A stretch of DNA of 64,000 nucleotides, from contig OZ255624.1 of the NCBI GenBank assembly GCA_965276675.1, positions 3,658,001-3,722,000 of the forward strand, given 5' to 3'. A program made the position numbers and the translations under genes. The DNA is from G965276675 sp965276675 (GTDB lineage Bacteria; Acidobacteriota; Terriglobia; Terriglobales; Acidobacteriaceae). Positions 19,184-28,700 of the stretch are shown here, piece by piece. The notes below the pieces were generated by a model that worked only from the letters and a program-made list of their open reading frames with translations, was not told the origin of the DNA and did no database searches. Numbering within the stretch: the first letter of the stretch is position 1; the number at the start of each line of letters is the position of its first letter.

Positions 19184-19256
19184 TCGCCATCTCTCCTAAC
19201 GACTACCAACCGCAAGTCTATGCTGACGCTTCGGCTCTCGCGATCTTCAAGGATAG

Positions 19257-19272
19257 AGACAACCGTTTGTCT
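19257..19272. promoter_or_regulatory. Predicted LacI-family operator (MFS gene)
   Basis: AGACAACCGTTTGTCT: arms AGACAA/TTGTCT are exact inverted repeats around a central CCGT. It resembles the palindrome before the TonB-receptor gene (29256-29273) with one core change. It lies 74 bp upstream of the MFS start. Confidence 0.65.
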
Positions 19273-19488
19273 GTAACGAAGTATTTGCCAAATTCCTTGA
19301 CAGCTTTTGAAAGCAGAGAGCCTAATGCTGCCAGCCATTGGTAGCACACCGTGGCAGTGACGCATCGATGATGCGTGCAGGATTCTTATGTCTCCACCAT
19401 TCTGCGACCTTACCTGAGGACCGACTCCGCAAGCGACAACACTCATCTCTGTCCCGTCGTTCTGACCGCTTCCCGCTTCGTGAACCCG

Positions 19489-19550
19489 CTCAACCTGCAT
19501 GCGCACCCTAGCTCCTCCAGCTTCGTGAGTGGAGGACTGGGGTGTTTTTC
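19489..19550 (+). repeat. Direct repeat copy 1, containing a terminator-like hairpin
   Basis: The block CTCAACCTGCA ... CCTCCAGCTTCGTGAGTGGA ... GGGTGTTTT also occurs at 21542-21600, after the beta-helix gene; only a 3-nt indel and a few changes separate the copies. In this leader copy the stem CACCC..CCTCCA / TGGAGG..GGGTG is followed by TTTTT, i.e. it reads as a plus-strand terminator with no plus-strand gene before it. Confidence 0.75.
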
Positions 19551-19658
19551 TGTTGCATATCCGACGCAGCGCAGCCGGGGAGAAGCTGAATTTCTACGGA
19601 TCCAGCACTGGTTGACAAGCCAAAATGTAGCAGCCTATAGTTCATGTCGCAATCGGAT

Positions 19659-19668
19659 CAAACGATTG
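19659..19668. promoter_or_regulatory. Predicted LacI-family operator (beta-helix gene)
   Basis: CAAACGATTG differs by one base from the CAAACGTTTG core seen upstream of the receptor gene. It sits 15 bp before the GTG start, where a bound repressor would block initiation or early elongation. Confidence 0.5.
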
Positions 19669-19683
19669 TTTAAAGGACATTCA

Positions 19684-21522
19684 GTGACACACATGGCCAA
19701 TCAATCAACCAGCAGGAAGTTAGTAAACTCCGGCCTGATGCTTGGAGCGCTTCTCTCCGTAAGCTGTGCAGTGGCTACCGCAGCTTTTGCCCAAAGTGGA
19801 GCGGACACGCCGGATTTCGGCCCCAACGTCATCATCTTTGACCCCAGCATGCCGGCTTCTCAGGTCCAATCGACGCTGGCCTCCATCTCGAATGAAGACC
19901 AGTTCAGCACCAACCGGCACGCGGTGCTCTTTAAGCCGGGTGCATACAGCGTCGAAGCCCCGGTGGGATACTACGAGTCGATTGCAGGCCTGGGCGCAAT
20001 GCCCAATGCCGTCACCATCAACGGCTTCCTCACCCCGAATTACGGCACTACGTTTCCTGGCGCCAATATCACTGACACGTTCTGGCGTTCCATGGAAAAC
20101 ATGACCTTCAACCCCACCCAGGATAAAGCGCAGAATGCCGCCCCGAACACCCTTCAATGGGGCGTTTCGCAGGGTGCTCCCCTGCGGCGTCTGCAGATCA
20201 ATGGCTCGCTGGAACTGACGGATTCATACTGCGGGAATGCCAGTGGTGGATTCATTAGCGATACGGTGGTCACCGGAAGCGTCAACCCCTGCTCCCAGCA
20301 GCAGTGGTATACACGCAACAGCTCTTATGGCAGCTGGACAGGCGGCGTTTGGAATATGGTCTTCTCCGGTGTGGAGGGTGCCCCGGCGCCATCGTTCCCG
20401 AATCCCCCAGAAACGGTGCTCCCGACAACTCCGGTAAGCCGAGAAAAGCCCTTCCTGTATGTGGATGGCAACGGCAACTACAACGTGTTCGCGCCGGGGA
20501 TAAAGAGAAACTCGACCGGGACGACCTGGTCCATCGGCACTGCTCCCGGACGCTCTCTCCCTATCCATCGCTTCTTTATCGCGCAGCCCTCGACTCCAAC
20601 ATGGGAGATCAACCTGGCACTGGCCTTTGGCAAGAGCCTCATCCTGACCCCTGGCATCTATCAACTCGACCAGCCTATTCATGTTGACTACCCGAACACC
20701 ATCGTATTAGGCCTGGGCTACGCGACACTTGTACCTCAAAAAGGGAATGAAGCCCTGACCGTATCGGACGTCGATGGAGTGCAGATTGCTGGAGTCCTCA
20801 TCGATGCCGGACCTGTGACATCGCCCGTGCTCTTTCGCGTAGGCGGTGACAGCTTCTTTTCCTTCTTTGGCGAATCTCACAATCATCACGCGAAGAATCC
20901 CACCTCGATCAGCGATGTCTACTTCCGCGTCGGCGGCGCCACTGTCGGAAGCGCGACCACCAGCTTCGAAATCGACAGCGATAACATCATCCTCGACAAT
21001 ATCTGGGCGTGGCGCGCTGACCACGGAAACGGCGTGGGCTGGACCGTGAACACGGCTGACCATGGTCTTATCGTGAATGGCGATAATGTCACGGCGCTCG
21101 GTCTCGCAGTGGAGCACTACCAAAAGGAACAGGTGCTGTGGAACGGCAATGGCGGCGAGACCATCTTCTACCAGAGCGAACTTCCCTATGATGTGCCGAG
21201 CCAGAGCGCATGGAAGGACGGCACCGCCAACGGCTATCCATCCTATGCGGTCACAAACAACGTGTGCACGCACATGGCCTACGGACTGGGCATCTACTCT
21301 TTCTTCAACATACCGGGGCTCAACATCGTTGAGGACAATGCGATTACCGTGCCGGACATGACCGGGATAGCGATTCACGATGCAGGCACGGTATGGCTGA
21401 ACGGAAACGGCTCGATCACACACGTGATCAATGGTCAGGGTGCAGCGGTCAACAGTGTCAATCATGACGTGTTAAGCCCGGTCGCGAACTACGTGGGCAG
21501 CGGAGCTTGCAGAGTCCGTTAA
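19684..21522 (+). CDS. Secreted beta-helix protein, GH55/adenylyl-cyclase-annotated family
   Basis: 612 aa from the GTG at 19684 (AAAGGA 6 nt upstream); signal peptide KLVNSGLMLGALLSVSCAVATAAFAQ. The body has repeated phrases typical of a double beta-helix, e.g. NVIIFDPSMPASQVQSTL, GVWNMVFSGVEGAPAPSFP, TTPVSREKPFLYVDGNGNY, LILTPGIYQLD. This pattern is shared by extracellular proteins often labelled adenylyl cyclase or coagulation factor 5/8-like, and it resembles GH55 exo-beta-1,3-glucanases; the cyclase label is surely wrong for this protein. Its neighbours (MFS, GH3, LacI, TonB receptor) suggest an extracellular glucan-degrading role (inference). Bracketed by direct repeats. Confidence 0.7.
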   Translation: MTHMANQSTSRKLVNSGLMLGALLSVSCAVATAAFAQSGADTPDFGPNVIIFDPSMPASQVQSTLASISNEDQFSTNRHAVLFKPGAYSVEAPVGYYESIAGLGAMPNAVTINGFLTPNYGTTFPGANITDTFWRSMENMTFNPTQDKAQNAAPNTLQWGVSQGAPLRRLQINGSLELTDSYCGNASGGFISDTVVTGSVNPCSQQQWYTRNSSYGSWTGGVWNMVFSGVEGAPAPSFPNPPETVLPTTPVSREKPFLYVDGNGNYNVFAPGIKRNSTGTTWSIGTAPGRSLPIHRFFIAQPSTPTWEINLALAFGKSLILTPGIYQLDQPIHVDYPNTIVLGLGYATLVPQKGNEALTVSDVDGVQIAGVLIDAGPVTSPVLFRVGGDSFFSFFGESHNHHAKNPTSISDVYFRVGGATVGSATTSFEIDSDNIILDNIWAWRADHGNGVGWTVNTADHGLIVNGDNVTALGLAVEHYQKEQVLWNGNGGETIFYQSELPYDVPSQSAWKDGTANGYPSYAVTNNVCTHMAYGLGIYSFFNIPGLNIVEDNAITVPDMTGIAIHDAGTVWLNGNGSITHVINGQGAAVNSVNHDVLSPVANYVGSGACRVR

Positions 21523-21541
21523 TCAACACGCAATCAAATAA

Positions 21542-21600
21542 CTCAACCTGCAAACACCCAGTCCCTCCAGCTTCGTGAGTGGAGGAATTGGGTGTTTTGC
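21542..21600 (+). terminator. Rho-independent terminator; direct repeat copy 2
   Basis: The stem AACACCCA..CCTCCA pairs with TGGAGG..TGGGTGTT around the loop GCTTCGTGAG and is followed by TTTT, 20 bp after the beta-helix stop. It is the second copy of the block at 19489-19550. Confidence 0.85.
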
Positions 21601-21707
21601 TGCCCGTGGAATCCGGCTCGCGAGCCATGATTTAATAGCTCGCCCCGTAGTTCGTTACCGGAGCCCCGCGATGTGCTCTTGAAGCCTACATCTTCCAACA
21701 CAGTGCG

Positions 21708-24065
21708 TTAAGGTGTCACGGTGAAGCTGCTGTGCTCGGTCGCGGTCGCGTCCGTGCCGACCCACAAATCGAAGTCACCGGGTTCGATTGCACGCTGGTG
21801 CGTCTGCGGACTCCAGAAGGCGAGCTGATTGGTATCAAGCGTCAGCGTGACCGTCCTCCTCTCGCCAGCCGCAAGAGAGATGCGCTCGAAGCCCTTGAGC
21901 TCGCGGACCGGTCGCGACGCCGAACCTGCGCGCTGGTGCGTATAAAGCTGCACGACCTGATCGCCCGCGAGCTCCCCCGTGTTGGCGACGTCGATCGACA
22001 CCCGCAGAGCCTCACCCGCCTTCACTGATCGAGCGTCCTGCTTGAGCCTGCTTAGCGAGAAGCTCGTGTAGCTCTGGCCATAGCCGAAGGGATACAGCGG
22101 CAGACTGGACTCGTCCCAGTAACGATGGTCCGGGTCATCCGGGATCTGTGTCAGGTTGCGAGCGTAGTTGACCGGTATCTGTCCCACGCTTCGTGGCCAT
22201 GCAAAGGGGAGCTTGCCTCCGGGGACAGCATCGCCAAAGAGGAGGTCCGTAACCGCGTTGCCGCCTTCCGTGCCCGGGTACCAGACGTCGAGGATTGCCG
22301 GCACGTGTGTCGAGGCCCAAGTGACGTTCAGTGGCCGTCCGTTCATCAGCACCAGCACCACTGGTTTGCCGGTAGCCACCGCAGCCTCGAGCAGTTCCTG
22401 CTGTCGGCCGGGCAGGATCAGCGAGGCCCGGCTGGCGCGCTCGCCACTCATGCTCTGCTCTTCTCCCAGGACGAGAACCGCAACTTCCGACCGCTTGATG
22501 AGGTCGATCGCGTGCTGGAACTCTGCTCCCCGCTCCGCGTCGGTCTTCAGCGCCGGCTTTGGGCTCTGGAACTGAGTGTCGAAGATTGTGGAGCTGCCCC
22601 GGTCAATCTCAACTCCCTTGGTGCTGTTGATCGTAACTCCCGTCGGAAAGCGCCGGCGAAGGCCTTCCAGGATCGTCACCGTATCGTCATAGTGTCCGGC
22701 CAGGCTCCACGAACCCATGGTGTCTGGCTTGGAGTCAGCTAGCGGACCGATCACCGCAATGGACGAGAGGCTCTTCCGGAGCGGCAGCAGGTTCCCTTCG
22801 TTCCGCAGCAGCACCGCCGTGTGCTCCGCGACCGAGCGAGCGGCAGCCCGTTGTTCGGGCGTCACCAGTTGACTGGCCGCCTTGCTGACGTCGGCATATG
22901 GATGCTGAAAGAGACCGAGCTGGTACTTAACCAGCAGGATGCTACGCACGGCCGCGTCGATCGTGCTCTGCTGCACCTTTCCTTGCTTGAGCGCCTCCGG
23001 CAGACAATCACGGATGTCGTGGCTGGTCATCTCCATGTCCACGCCGGCATTTACGGCGTGTACGGCCGCATCCTCTGGCCCCGAAGCGAAGCCGTGCGTA
23101 GTCAGGTTTTGAACCGACTCCCAGTCGGAGACGACGAAGCCCTGAAAGCCCCACTGCTCGCGCAGCACATCATGCAGCAGCCAGCGATTTCCTGTGGCGG
23201 GTACTCCATTCAGGTCCGTGTAGGAGCTCATGAGAGATCCCGCGCCTGCCTTTATTGCGGCATGAAATGGTGGCAGATAAACGTTCCAGAGCTGCTCATC
23301 GGAGATGTTGGCCTCCTCATAGTCGCGTCCGCCCAAAGCCGCCCCGTAGCCAGCAAAGTGCTTGATGCACGCGAGAATGTGGTTCGGGTCGCCGAGTCGC
23401 GCGCCCTGAAAGCCACGCACCTGGGCCTCCGCCATGCGCGAGCCAAGGTATGGATCCTCTCCAGCGCCCTCCATCATGCGACCCCATCGCGGATCGCGGG
23501 CAATATCCAGCATGGGCGCAAATGTCCAATTGATACCGATCGCGGATGCCTCGCGTGAGGCCATGCTCTGCGCGCGTTCGGCCTGCGCCGGGTCCCATGA
23601 AGCAGCCAATGCCAGAGGAATCGGGTAGATTGTCCGCAAGCCATGGATCACGTCAAAGCCATAGATCAGCGGGATGTGCAGGCGGCTCTCCTCGACGGCG
23701 ATGTGCTGAAGTTGATTGATGCGCATGGGATCTTTAACAAAGAGAAACGAGCCGACCTCTCCACGGCGGGCGTGCTCTTCAGGTGAGACGCGGTCAGCGG
23801 GATTCGGCGAGAGGCCGTCAGGAAGACCGTTCAATGCGATCTGCGTCATCTGGCCCAGCTTCTCCCCAAGCGTCATCTTCGCCAGAAGCTGGTCTACAAA
23901 GCGCTCGGCCTCAGGATCATTAGCAGTGAAGGCGTTCGCTGCGGGAGTGTCTTGCACCGTAAGGGGCATAGCCGCATGTGCCGCATACGGCAGCAAAGTG
24001 CCTATAGGAACAGCCAGCGAGAGCGTGAAAAGAGCGAGGCCAGGCAGCAGACAACGAGAGAACAT
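21708..24065 (-). CDS. Glycoside hydrolase family 3 beta-glucosidase (BglX-like), secreted
   Basis: 785 aa from the ATG at 24065 (GGAG 5 nt upstream), giving signal peptide MFSRCLLPGLALFTLSLAVP...AHAA; a longer frame to 24146 is not favoured. N-terminal TIM barrel: MTQIALNG, KHFAGYGAALGGRDYE, nucleophile Asp in VVSDWES. Then the alpha/beta sandwich (VLVLGEEQSMSGE) and C-terminal fibronectin III-like domain (VSIDVANTGELAGDQVVQLY). It would release glucose from beta-glucosides in the periplasm or outside. A predicted LacI operator lies 117 bp upstream. Confidence 0.95.
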   Translation of the reverse strand: MFSRCLLPGLALFTLSLAVPIGTLLPYAAHAAMPLTVQDTPAANAFTANDPEAERFVDQLLAKMTLGEKLGQMTQIALNGLPDGLSPNPADRVSPEEHARRGEVGSFLFVKDPMRINQLQHIAVEESRLHIPLIYGFDVIHGLRTIYPIPLALAASWDPAQAERAQSMASREASAIGINWTFAPMLDIARDPRWGRMMEGAGEDPYLGSRMAEAQVRGFQGARLGDPNHILACIKHFAGYGAALGGRDYEEANISDEQLWNVYLPPFHAAIKAGAGSLMSSYTDLNGVPATGNRWLLHDVLREQWGFQGFVVSDWESVQNLTTHGFASGPEDAAVHAVNAGVDMEMTSHDIRDCLPEALKQGKVQQSTIDAAVRSILLVKYQLGLFQHPYADVSKAASQLVTPEQRAAARSVAEHTAVLLRNEGNLLPLRKSLSSIAVIGPLADSKPDTMGSWSLAGHYDDTVTILEGLRRRFPTGVTINSTKGVEIDRGSSTIFDTQFQSPKPALKTDAERGAEFQHAIDLIKRSEVAVLVLGEEQSMSGERASRASLILPGRQQELLEAAVATGKPVVLVLMNGRPLNVTWASTHVPAILDVWYPGTEGGNAVTDLLFGDAVPGGKLPFAWPRSVGQIPVNYARNLTQIPDDPDHRYWDESSLPLYPFGYGQSYTSFSLSRLKQDARSVKAGEALRVSIDVANTGELAGDQVVQLYTHQRAGSASRPVRELKGFERISLAAGERRTVTLTLDTNQLAFWSPQTHQRAIEPGDFDLWVGTDATATEHSSFTVTP

Positions 24066-24399
24066 GGGAGCTCCAGTGAATCGAAGTAAGTTCGTCCCAC
24101 ATGCGCAGTTATCCAGGAGTTGAGGATGCTGCATAGCCAATACCAAGCTATACGGGGGTGAGCGGGCTGCCCTAGTTTAGAAAAACGTTTGTCTTCTGTC
24201 TATCGTAGAGGAGTATGACTACGTGCTCCTGCACAAACGCAGCAGATCTTCTCCCGTTTTGCTTTTCAGCGACGCCCGGCAACGCTTGTTGATACTCTCG
24301 TGATTATGGCAAAGATATTCGCCTTGTCGTGCGGCCTCGGTTTGCTTGGTGAGCAAGCGGCGGTCTTCTCGAGCCAGGCAGATGTAACGAATACGTCCC
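24066..24399. other. Divergent promoter region of GH3 and lacI-type genes
   Basis: 334 bp with no gene; holds the operator-like half-palindrome at 24182-24191 and presumably both promoters, allowing autoregulation of the repressor. Confidence 0.55.
24182..24191. promoter_or_regulatory. Predicted LacI-family operator (GH3 / lacI)
   Basis: AAAACGTTTG followed by TCTT; read on the minus strand it is AAGACAAACGTTTT, identical over AAGACAAACGTTT to the site upstream of the receptor gene. Confidence 0.6.
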
Positions 24400-25497
24400 A
24401 TGGCTAAACCGCCCGCGAAGAGTACTCCTACAAAATTGTCCGCTCCACGGAATGCGCTTCCGGCTGCACCGCCTCTGCAGCGGCCCAGCCTCAAGCTACT
24501 CGCCGAATACCTCAATTTAAGCCCTTCGACTATCTCATTTGTACTTAACGACTCGCCCGGCCGCTCCATCCCCGCCGCGACCCGGGAACGTGTTCGCGCC
24601 GCAGCGCGCAAGTTCAACTACCAGCCCAGCATGATCGCGCGCAAGCTGCAGGGACAGCGCATCAAGACCGTTGGCATTCTGCTGCCGGAGCTGGGCGAAG
24701 GCTATCACTCGCAGGTCATAAGCGGTGCGGGCGAGCTGCTGATGCACGAAGGTTACTTCTATTTCACTGTGCACCACCGCCATCGGCTTGATCTGCTGCG
24801 AGCTTATCCGGAGATCCTCCAGGCCCGCGGCGTTGAAGGCATACTCGCCATCGACACTCACTTGGAGGCGGAGAGCCTGCTACCCACGGTTCTTGTGGCG
24901 GGGCACACCGAGTTGCCGAGAGTCTCGAATATCGTAGTCGACAGCCGTTTAGGCGCCGAACTCGCGCTGGGACACCTCCACGAGCTCGGTCACCGCGAGA
25001 TCGTCTATATGCGCGGACAACCCTTCAGCGCCGACACCGATGCACGCTGGGCCGCAACCCTCGACGTGGCGCGCCAGCTCGGGTTGACGGTGCGTGAGGA
25101 GCTGACGATCCGGCTTACGCAGGATTCGCATTCCCCAGAGATCGGCTATCCGGGAATCAAGCGAATCATGGGAGAAAGGTGTTACTTCACGGCGGTCGTT
25201 TGCTTCAACGATGTCTCTGCCATGGGAACCATCCGCGCCCTGCACGATGGTGGGCTGCGCGTTCCGCAGGATGTCTCCGTAATCGGCTACGACGACATTC
25301 AATCGGCCTCATACCATGTGCCGAGCATGACGACGATCCGCCAGCCGCTGCAGAAGATGGGCAGCCTCGCCGCGGAAGTGCTACTGCGGAAGCTCGCGGG
25401 GGAAGAAACCGAGACACTGATGCTGGTAGAGCCGGAGCTGATCGTGCGGGAATCGACGAGCCGCGTCCCGGCGCAACGCGGACGAGCCCGACGTTAG
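24400..25497 (+). CDS. LacI-family transcriptional repressor
   Basis: 365 aa. After a 28-residue Pro/Ala-rich leader comes the LacI helix-turn-helix (SLKLLAEYLNLSPSTISFVLND) and hinge (YQPSMIARKLQGQRIKTVGIL), then the periplasmic-binding-like sensor domain (VVCFNDVSAMGTI, VIGYDDIQSA). Expected to bind CG-centred palindromes and release them on binding a sugar. Four such palindromes with an AAACGTTT-type core lie upstream of the MFS, beta-helix, GH3 and TonB-receptor genes around it, so it is the likely regulator of this locus. Confidence 0.92.
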   Translation: MAKPPAKSTPTKLSAPRNALPAAPPLQRPSLKLLAEYLNLSPSTISFVLNDSPGRSIPAATRERVRAAARKFNYQPSMIARKLQGQRIKTVGILLPELGEGYHSQVISGAGELLMHEGYFYFTVHHRHRLDLLRAYPEILQARGVEGILAIDTHLEAESLLPTVLVAGHTELPRVSNIVVDSRLGAELALGHLHELGHREIVYMRGQPFSADTDARWAATLDVARQLGLTVREELTIRLTQDSHSPEIGYPGIKRIMGERCYFTAVVCFNDVSAMGTIRALHDGGLRVPQDVSVIGYDDIQSASYHVPSMTTIRQPLQKMGSLAAEVLLRKLAGEETETLMLVEPELIVRESTSRVPAQRGRARR

Positions 25498-25733
25498 GCT
25501 CCGAACATCGTTTAGGAGACACCACAACAGACGCAACTTCATTTTATTTTTGTCAAAGACTGACTAGAGGCGCTGCTGAGACGACCGGAGGCCTCGCCTA
25601 GGCTCAAGTGGCGCATGGATTGATGGTCGCGATTCCTGAGCACACATAAGACTAAACGTCCGATGCGGAGACGGCCCTTGATGGTGGGATCCTGCCGAAT
25701 CTGGCAAATGGCCGAGCTCACCGTTTGCCCAAA

Positions 25734-25769
25734 AGAGAACGCCCGGCGATTGCTCGCCGGGCGTTCTCT
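25734..25769. terminator. Bidirectional terminator between lacI-type and receptor genes
   Basis: A perfect 16-bp inverted repeat (AGAGAACGCCCGGCGA / TCGCCGGGCGTTCTCT) with loop TTGC. T-residues follow in both directions, strongest on the minus strand, i.e. for the receptor gene that ends 13 bp away. Confidence 0.93.
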
Positions 25770-25781
25770 TTGTTGCCAGTG

Positions 25782-28700
25782 TTAGAACTGGTACTTGAGC
25801 GCGAACTGAATCTGTCGTGGAGCGTAGTTGGCAGAAGTGCCGGTGATGGTCCCGGCGTTGCTGGGATTTACAGTATAGGTGTTTCCCGAAAGCGTGACAT
25901 TCTGGCCAGGTGCCGCCCCGTCTCCCGGGTAGGAAGCGGTGATGTTATTTGGCGAAATCTGCAAGGTGTCGTTCGGATTGGCAAAGTTTGTCTGGTTGAT
26001 GATATTGAAGGCTTCCACACGAAACTCGAGCGTCGACTCGCGATACACAGGGAAGCTCTTAAAGACCGAGAAGTCCACATGGCGGAAGTGCGGTCCGTAC
26101 AGCGGATTTCTAGCTTCGTTTCCTAACGTTCCCGCAACCTGAGGCGCGAACGCCGTGGTATCGAAAAAGCGAGTGACATTGGGGTTGCTGACCGTGCCCT
26201 TCCTTAGCTGGTTTGGCCGACCAGTGGTCGACGCATTGTTAGTACCCGAAACGCCCTGCGACTGCCTGACGGTGAACGGCAACCCAGTCTGCCAGATCAG
26301 CAAGGTATTTGCCTGCCAGCCCTTGCCAAGCGCTGCTCGGATGCCGGTCAGGTTGTTGCCGAAGGGCAGCGCATAGTTGGCGGTTACCACGCCGCGCTGA
26401 CGGAGGTCGAGATCGCTGTTGCCGTACTCTACCGTGCTGAGTTGCGATGGGATCGCACCATAGCCGTCGTTGACTTCGTTGCTGAACCCGAGAATATTGT
26501 CCAGGTTATGGGCCAGCGTGTAGTTTGCGCCAACCGTCAGTCCAGCCGAGGTGCGGCGAGTGAGCGAAACCTGGAGCGCGTTATAGCTGGAAGCGCCGCG
26601 GCTGTTGAACTGACCAATCGACGTCACGTTTGGAAGCGCCGAGTGAAACGGGCGAAGCGTGTTGTAAGCCGCCGAGGGTGTCTCTCGGTTTTGGATTGCA
26701 ATCTGGTTTAGTGCCTCGTTCGAAATAAGCGCGGGCGCGTTCAGGTCGTTAGTGATCTGCGCCAGATGTCTACCCAGCGCGCCCACATATGTTACTTGCA
26801 CTACATTGCTGCTAAATGCCTTTTCCAGAGTGAGGTTGAACTGCTCAATGTAAGCGGTACGGTACGCTGGATCCACAACGTCACTGATGCTGCCGGATGG
26901 GTTGGTGGCGCTTTGTGGCGTCGGAACGGGCAGGCCCTGCGCAAAGCGGGTTGGTGCAACGCCTGTCGCGGGGTTAACCTGGCAAGCGCCGTTGTTGCAA
27001 CTGTAGTCGGAGACAAAGGGTTGAGCTTTCAAGGAAGAGTTCGACGTGTAGTTCGTTGGGAAATAAGAGAGTCCATAGCCGCCACGAAGCACCAAACCTG
27101 GTCCCGCGGTGAAGGCAAACCCGATACGAGGCGCTATGTTGGTGTACGTTGTCTGCAATCCAGCGTGACTGTTGACGCCATTCTGGCCCGCGACCAAGAT
27201 GGATGCGGTCGCCGGGTCGAAAGTGGCAAGGGCGTTCTTTACCTCGCTAAATGGCGTAAAGACGTCATACCGAAGACCGAGGTTCAGCGTCAGATTAGGC
27301 GCCGCACGCCAGTCATCCTGCACGTAGACGCTTGGCTCCCAGACGCGGTAATGCGGGGGAACCAGGCTGGTTGAGCGCTGCACATTGTTAAAGGTCCCCT
27401 GCAGCAATGAGGCTAGGCCTGTCGCATCCTTGTTGATCGCGTTGAAACCGTAATTACCATTGCCGTAGTTATTCTGCAGGTTTGTGGCCTGACGACGGAT
27501 CAAGGCTGCACCGACCTTGATGCTATGCGCTCCGCGGTTGATGGTTAACGCACCCTGCTCCTGAAAGGTGTTGTCGATGTCCAAGATCGGGATGAAGGCA
27601 CCATCCCCGAGGTCGGCAAGCCCAGCTATAGTGGTGGGTGAAAGCCCCGATGTTGTGGTGTCCAGGTTGATGCCTGGTTGCCCAAACGCCGTATTTACCG
27701 CCGTCCCGTAGTTCAGCGGGAACGACTGGTTATTGATGCGCGTATACCCGAACCCGAGCTGCAGTAGCAGGTTGGAGTTGAAGGTGCGAACGTAGTTGAT
27801 CTGCGCGTTCTGCGCGTCGTCCTTCGCTGCTCCATAGAAATTGAAGATCGCACCGCCGGGTGCGACGTTCACCCCCGCCACATTCGTAGTCGGCAACGGT
27901 CCCGGGAAGTTCGACGGCACACGATTATAGGTGTAACGGCCAAAGATCAGGTCCTTTTGCGTTAACTGATAATCAACGCGTCCGTCTGCCGTATCCGAGT
28001 TCCGCGTTTGGACTGGCGAGGCTACGAAGGCGCCGGTGACTGCTCCAGCGGTTGCGGGAGCATTTGGAGCGGGATACAACAGAGCGTAATTCAGTCCAAC
28101 CGGATCGATCGGGCCTCCATCAGCCAACGCGGTGATAGCCGCGGTATTGCCGCTATGCAACGTCTGATACTGCGACAGCGTCGGCACCTGGCTCACGCCC
28201 GGATTCCCGCCGATGACCTGCCGCAGGCCTTCGTAATCACCGAAGAAGAAAAGCCTGTCTTTCAGAATCGGTCCGCCTATGGAGCCACCGAACTGGTTCT
28301 GCCGCAGCTTCGGCTTCGGGTTGTGCGCGCCAAACTGGTAGGGATTCGCATCGAGGATGTCGTTGCGAAAGAACTCGTACGCCGAGCCGTGGAAGGCGTT
28401 GCTGCCGGACTTGGTGATGATGTTGATGATGCCGCCTGCCGTGCGCCCAACTTCGGCCGTGTAGGAATTCGACTGCACGTTGATCTCGCGGATGGCTTCG
28501 ATCGAAGGACGAACGCCGATCGTGCCGATGATGCGCTCGTTGTTGTCGAGACCATCAATCATTTCATCGTTGATGATCTCGGACTGGCCATTAACCGAGA
28601 CCTGGGAGGTCTGCCGCCGGTCATCCGGTCTTGCGCCGCTGGTCAGGCCGTTTCCTGGCCCTTCGTTTGCGCCCGGCGTAATCTGCGCCAGGTTGATGTA

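Larger units (their letters stand above)
19184..19683. other. Divergent regulatory region between MFS and beta-helix genes
   Basis: About 500 bp with no convincing gene. An open frame from 19375 runs into the beta-helix gene but lacks coding character. The region holds an operator for the MFS gene (19257-19272), a terminator-like hairpin on the plus strand (19503-19549), and a second operator-like palindrome just before the beta-helix start (19659-19668). Confidence 0.6.

Noticed and set aside
19375..19683. N-terminal extension of the beta-helix protein from 19375
   Set aside because: It crosses a terminator hairpin and an operator, lacks coding character, and the GTG at 19684 has a strong ribosome binding site followed by a signal peptide.
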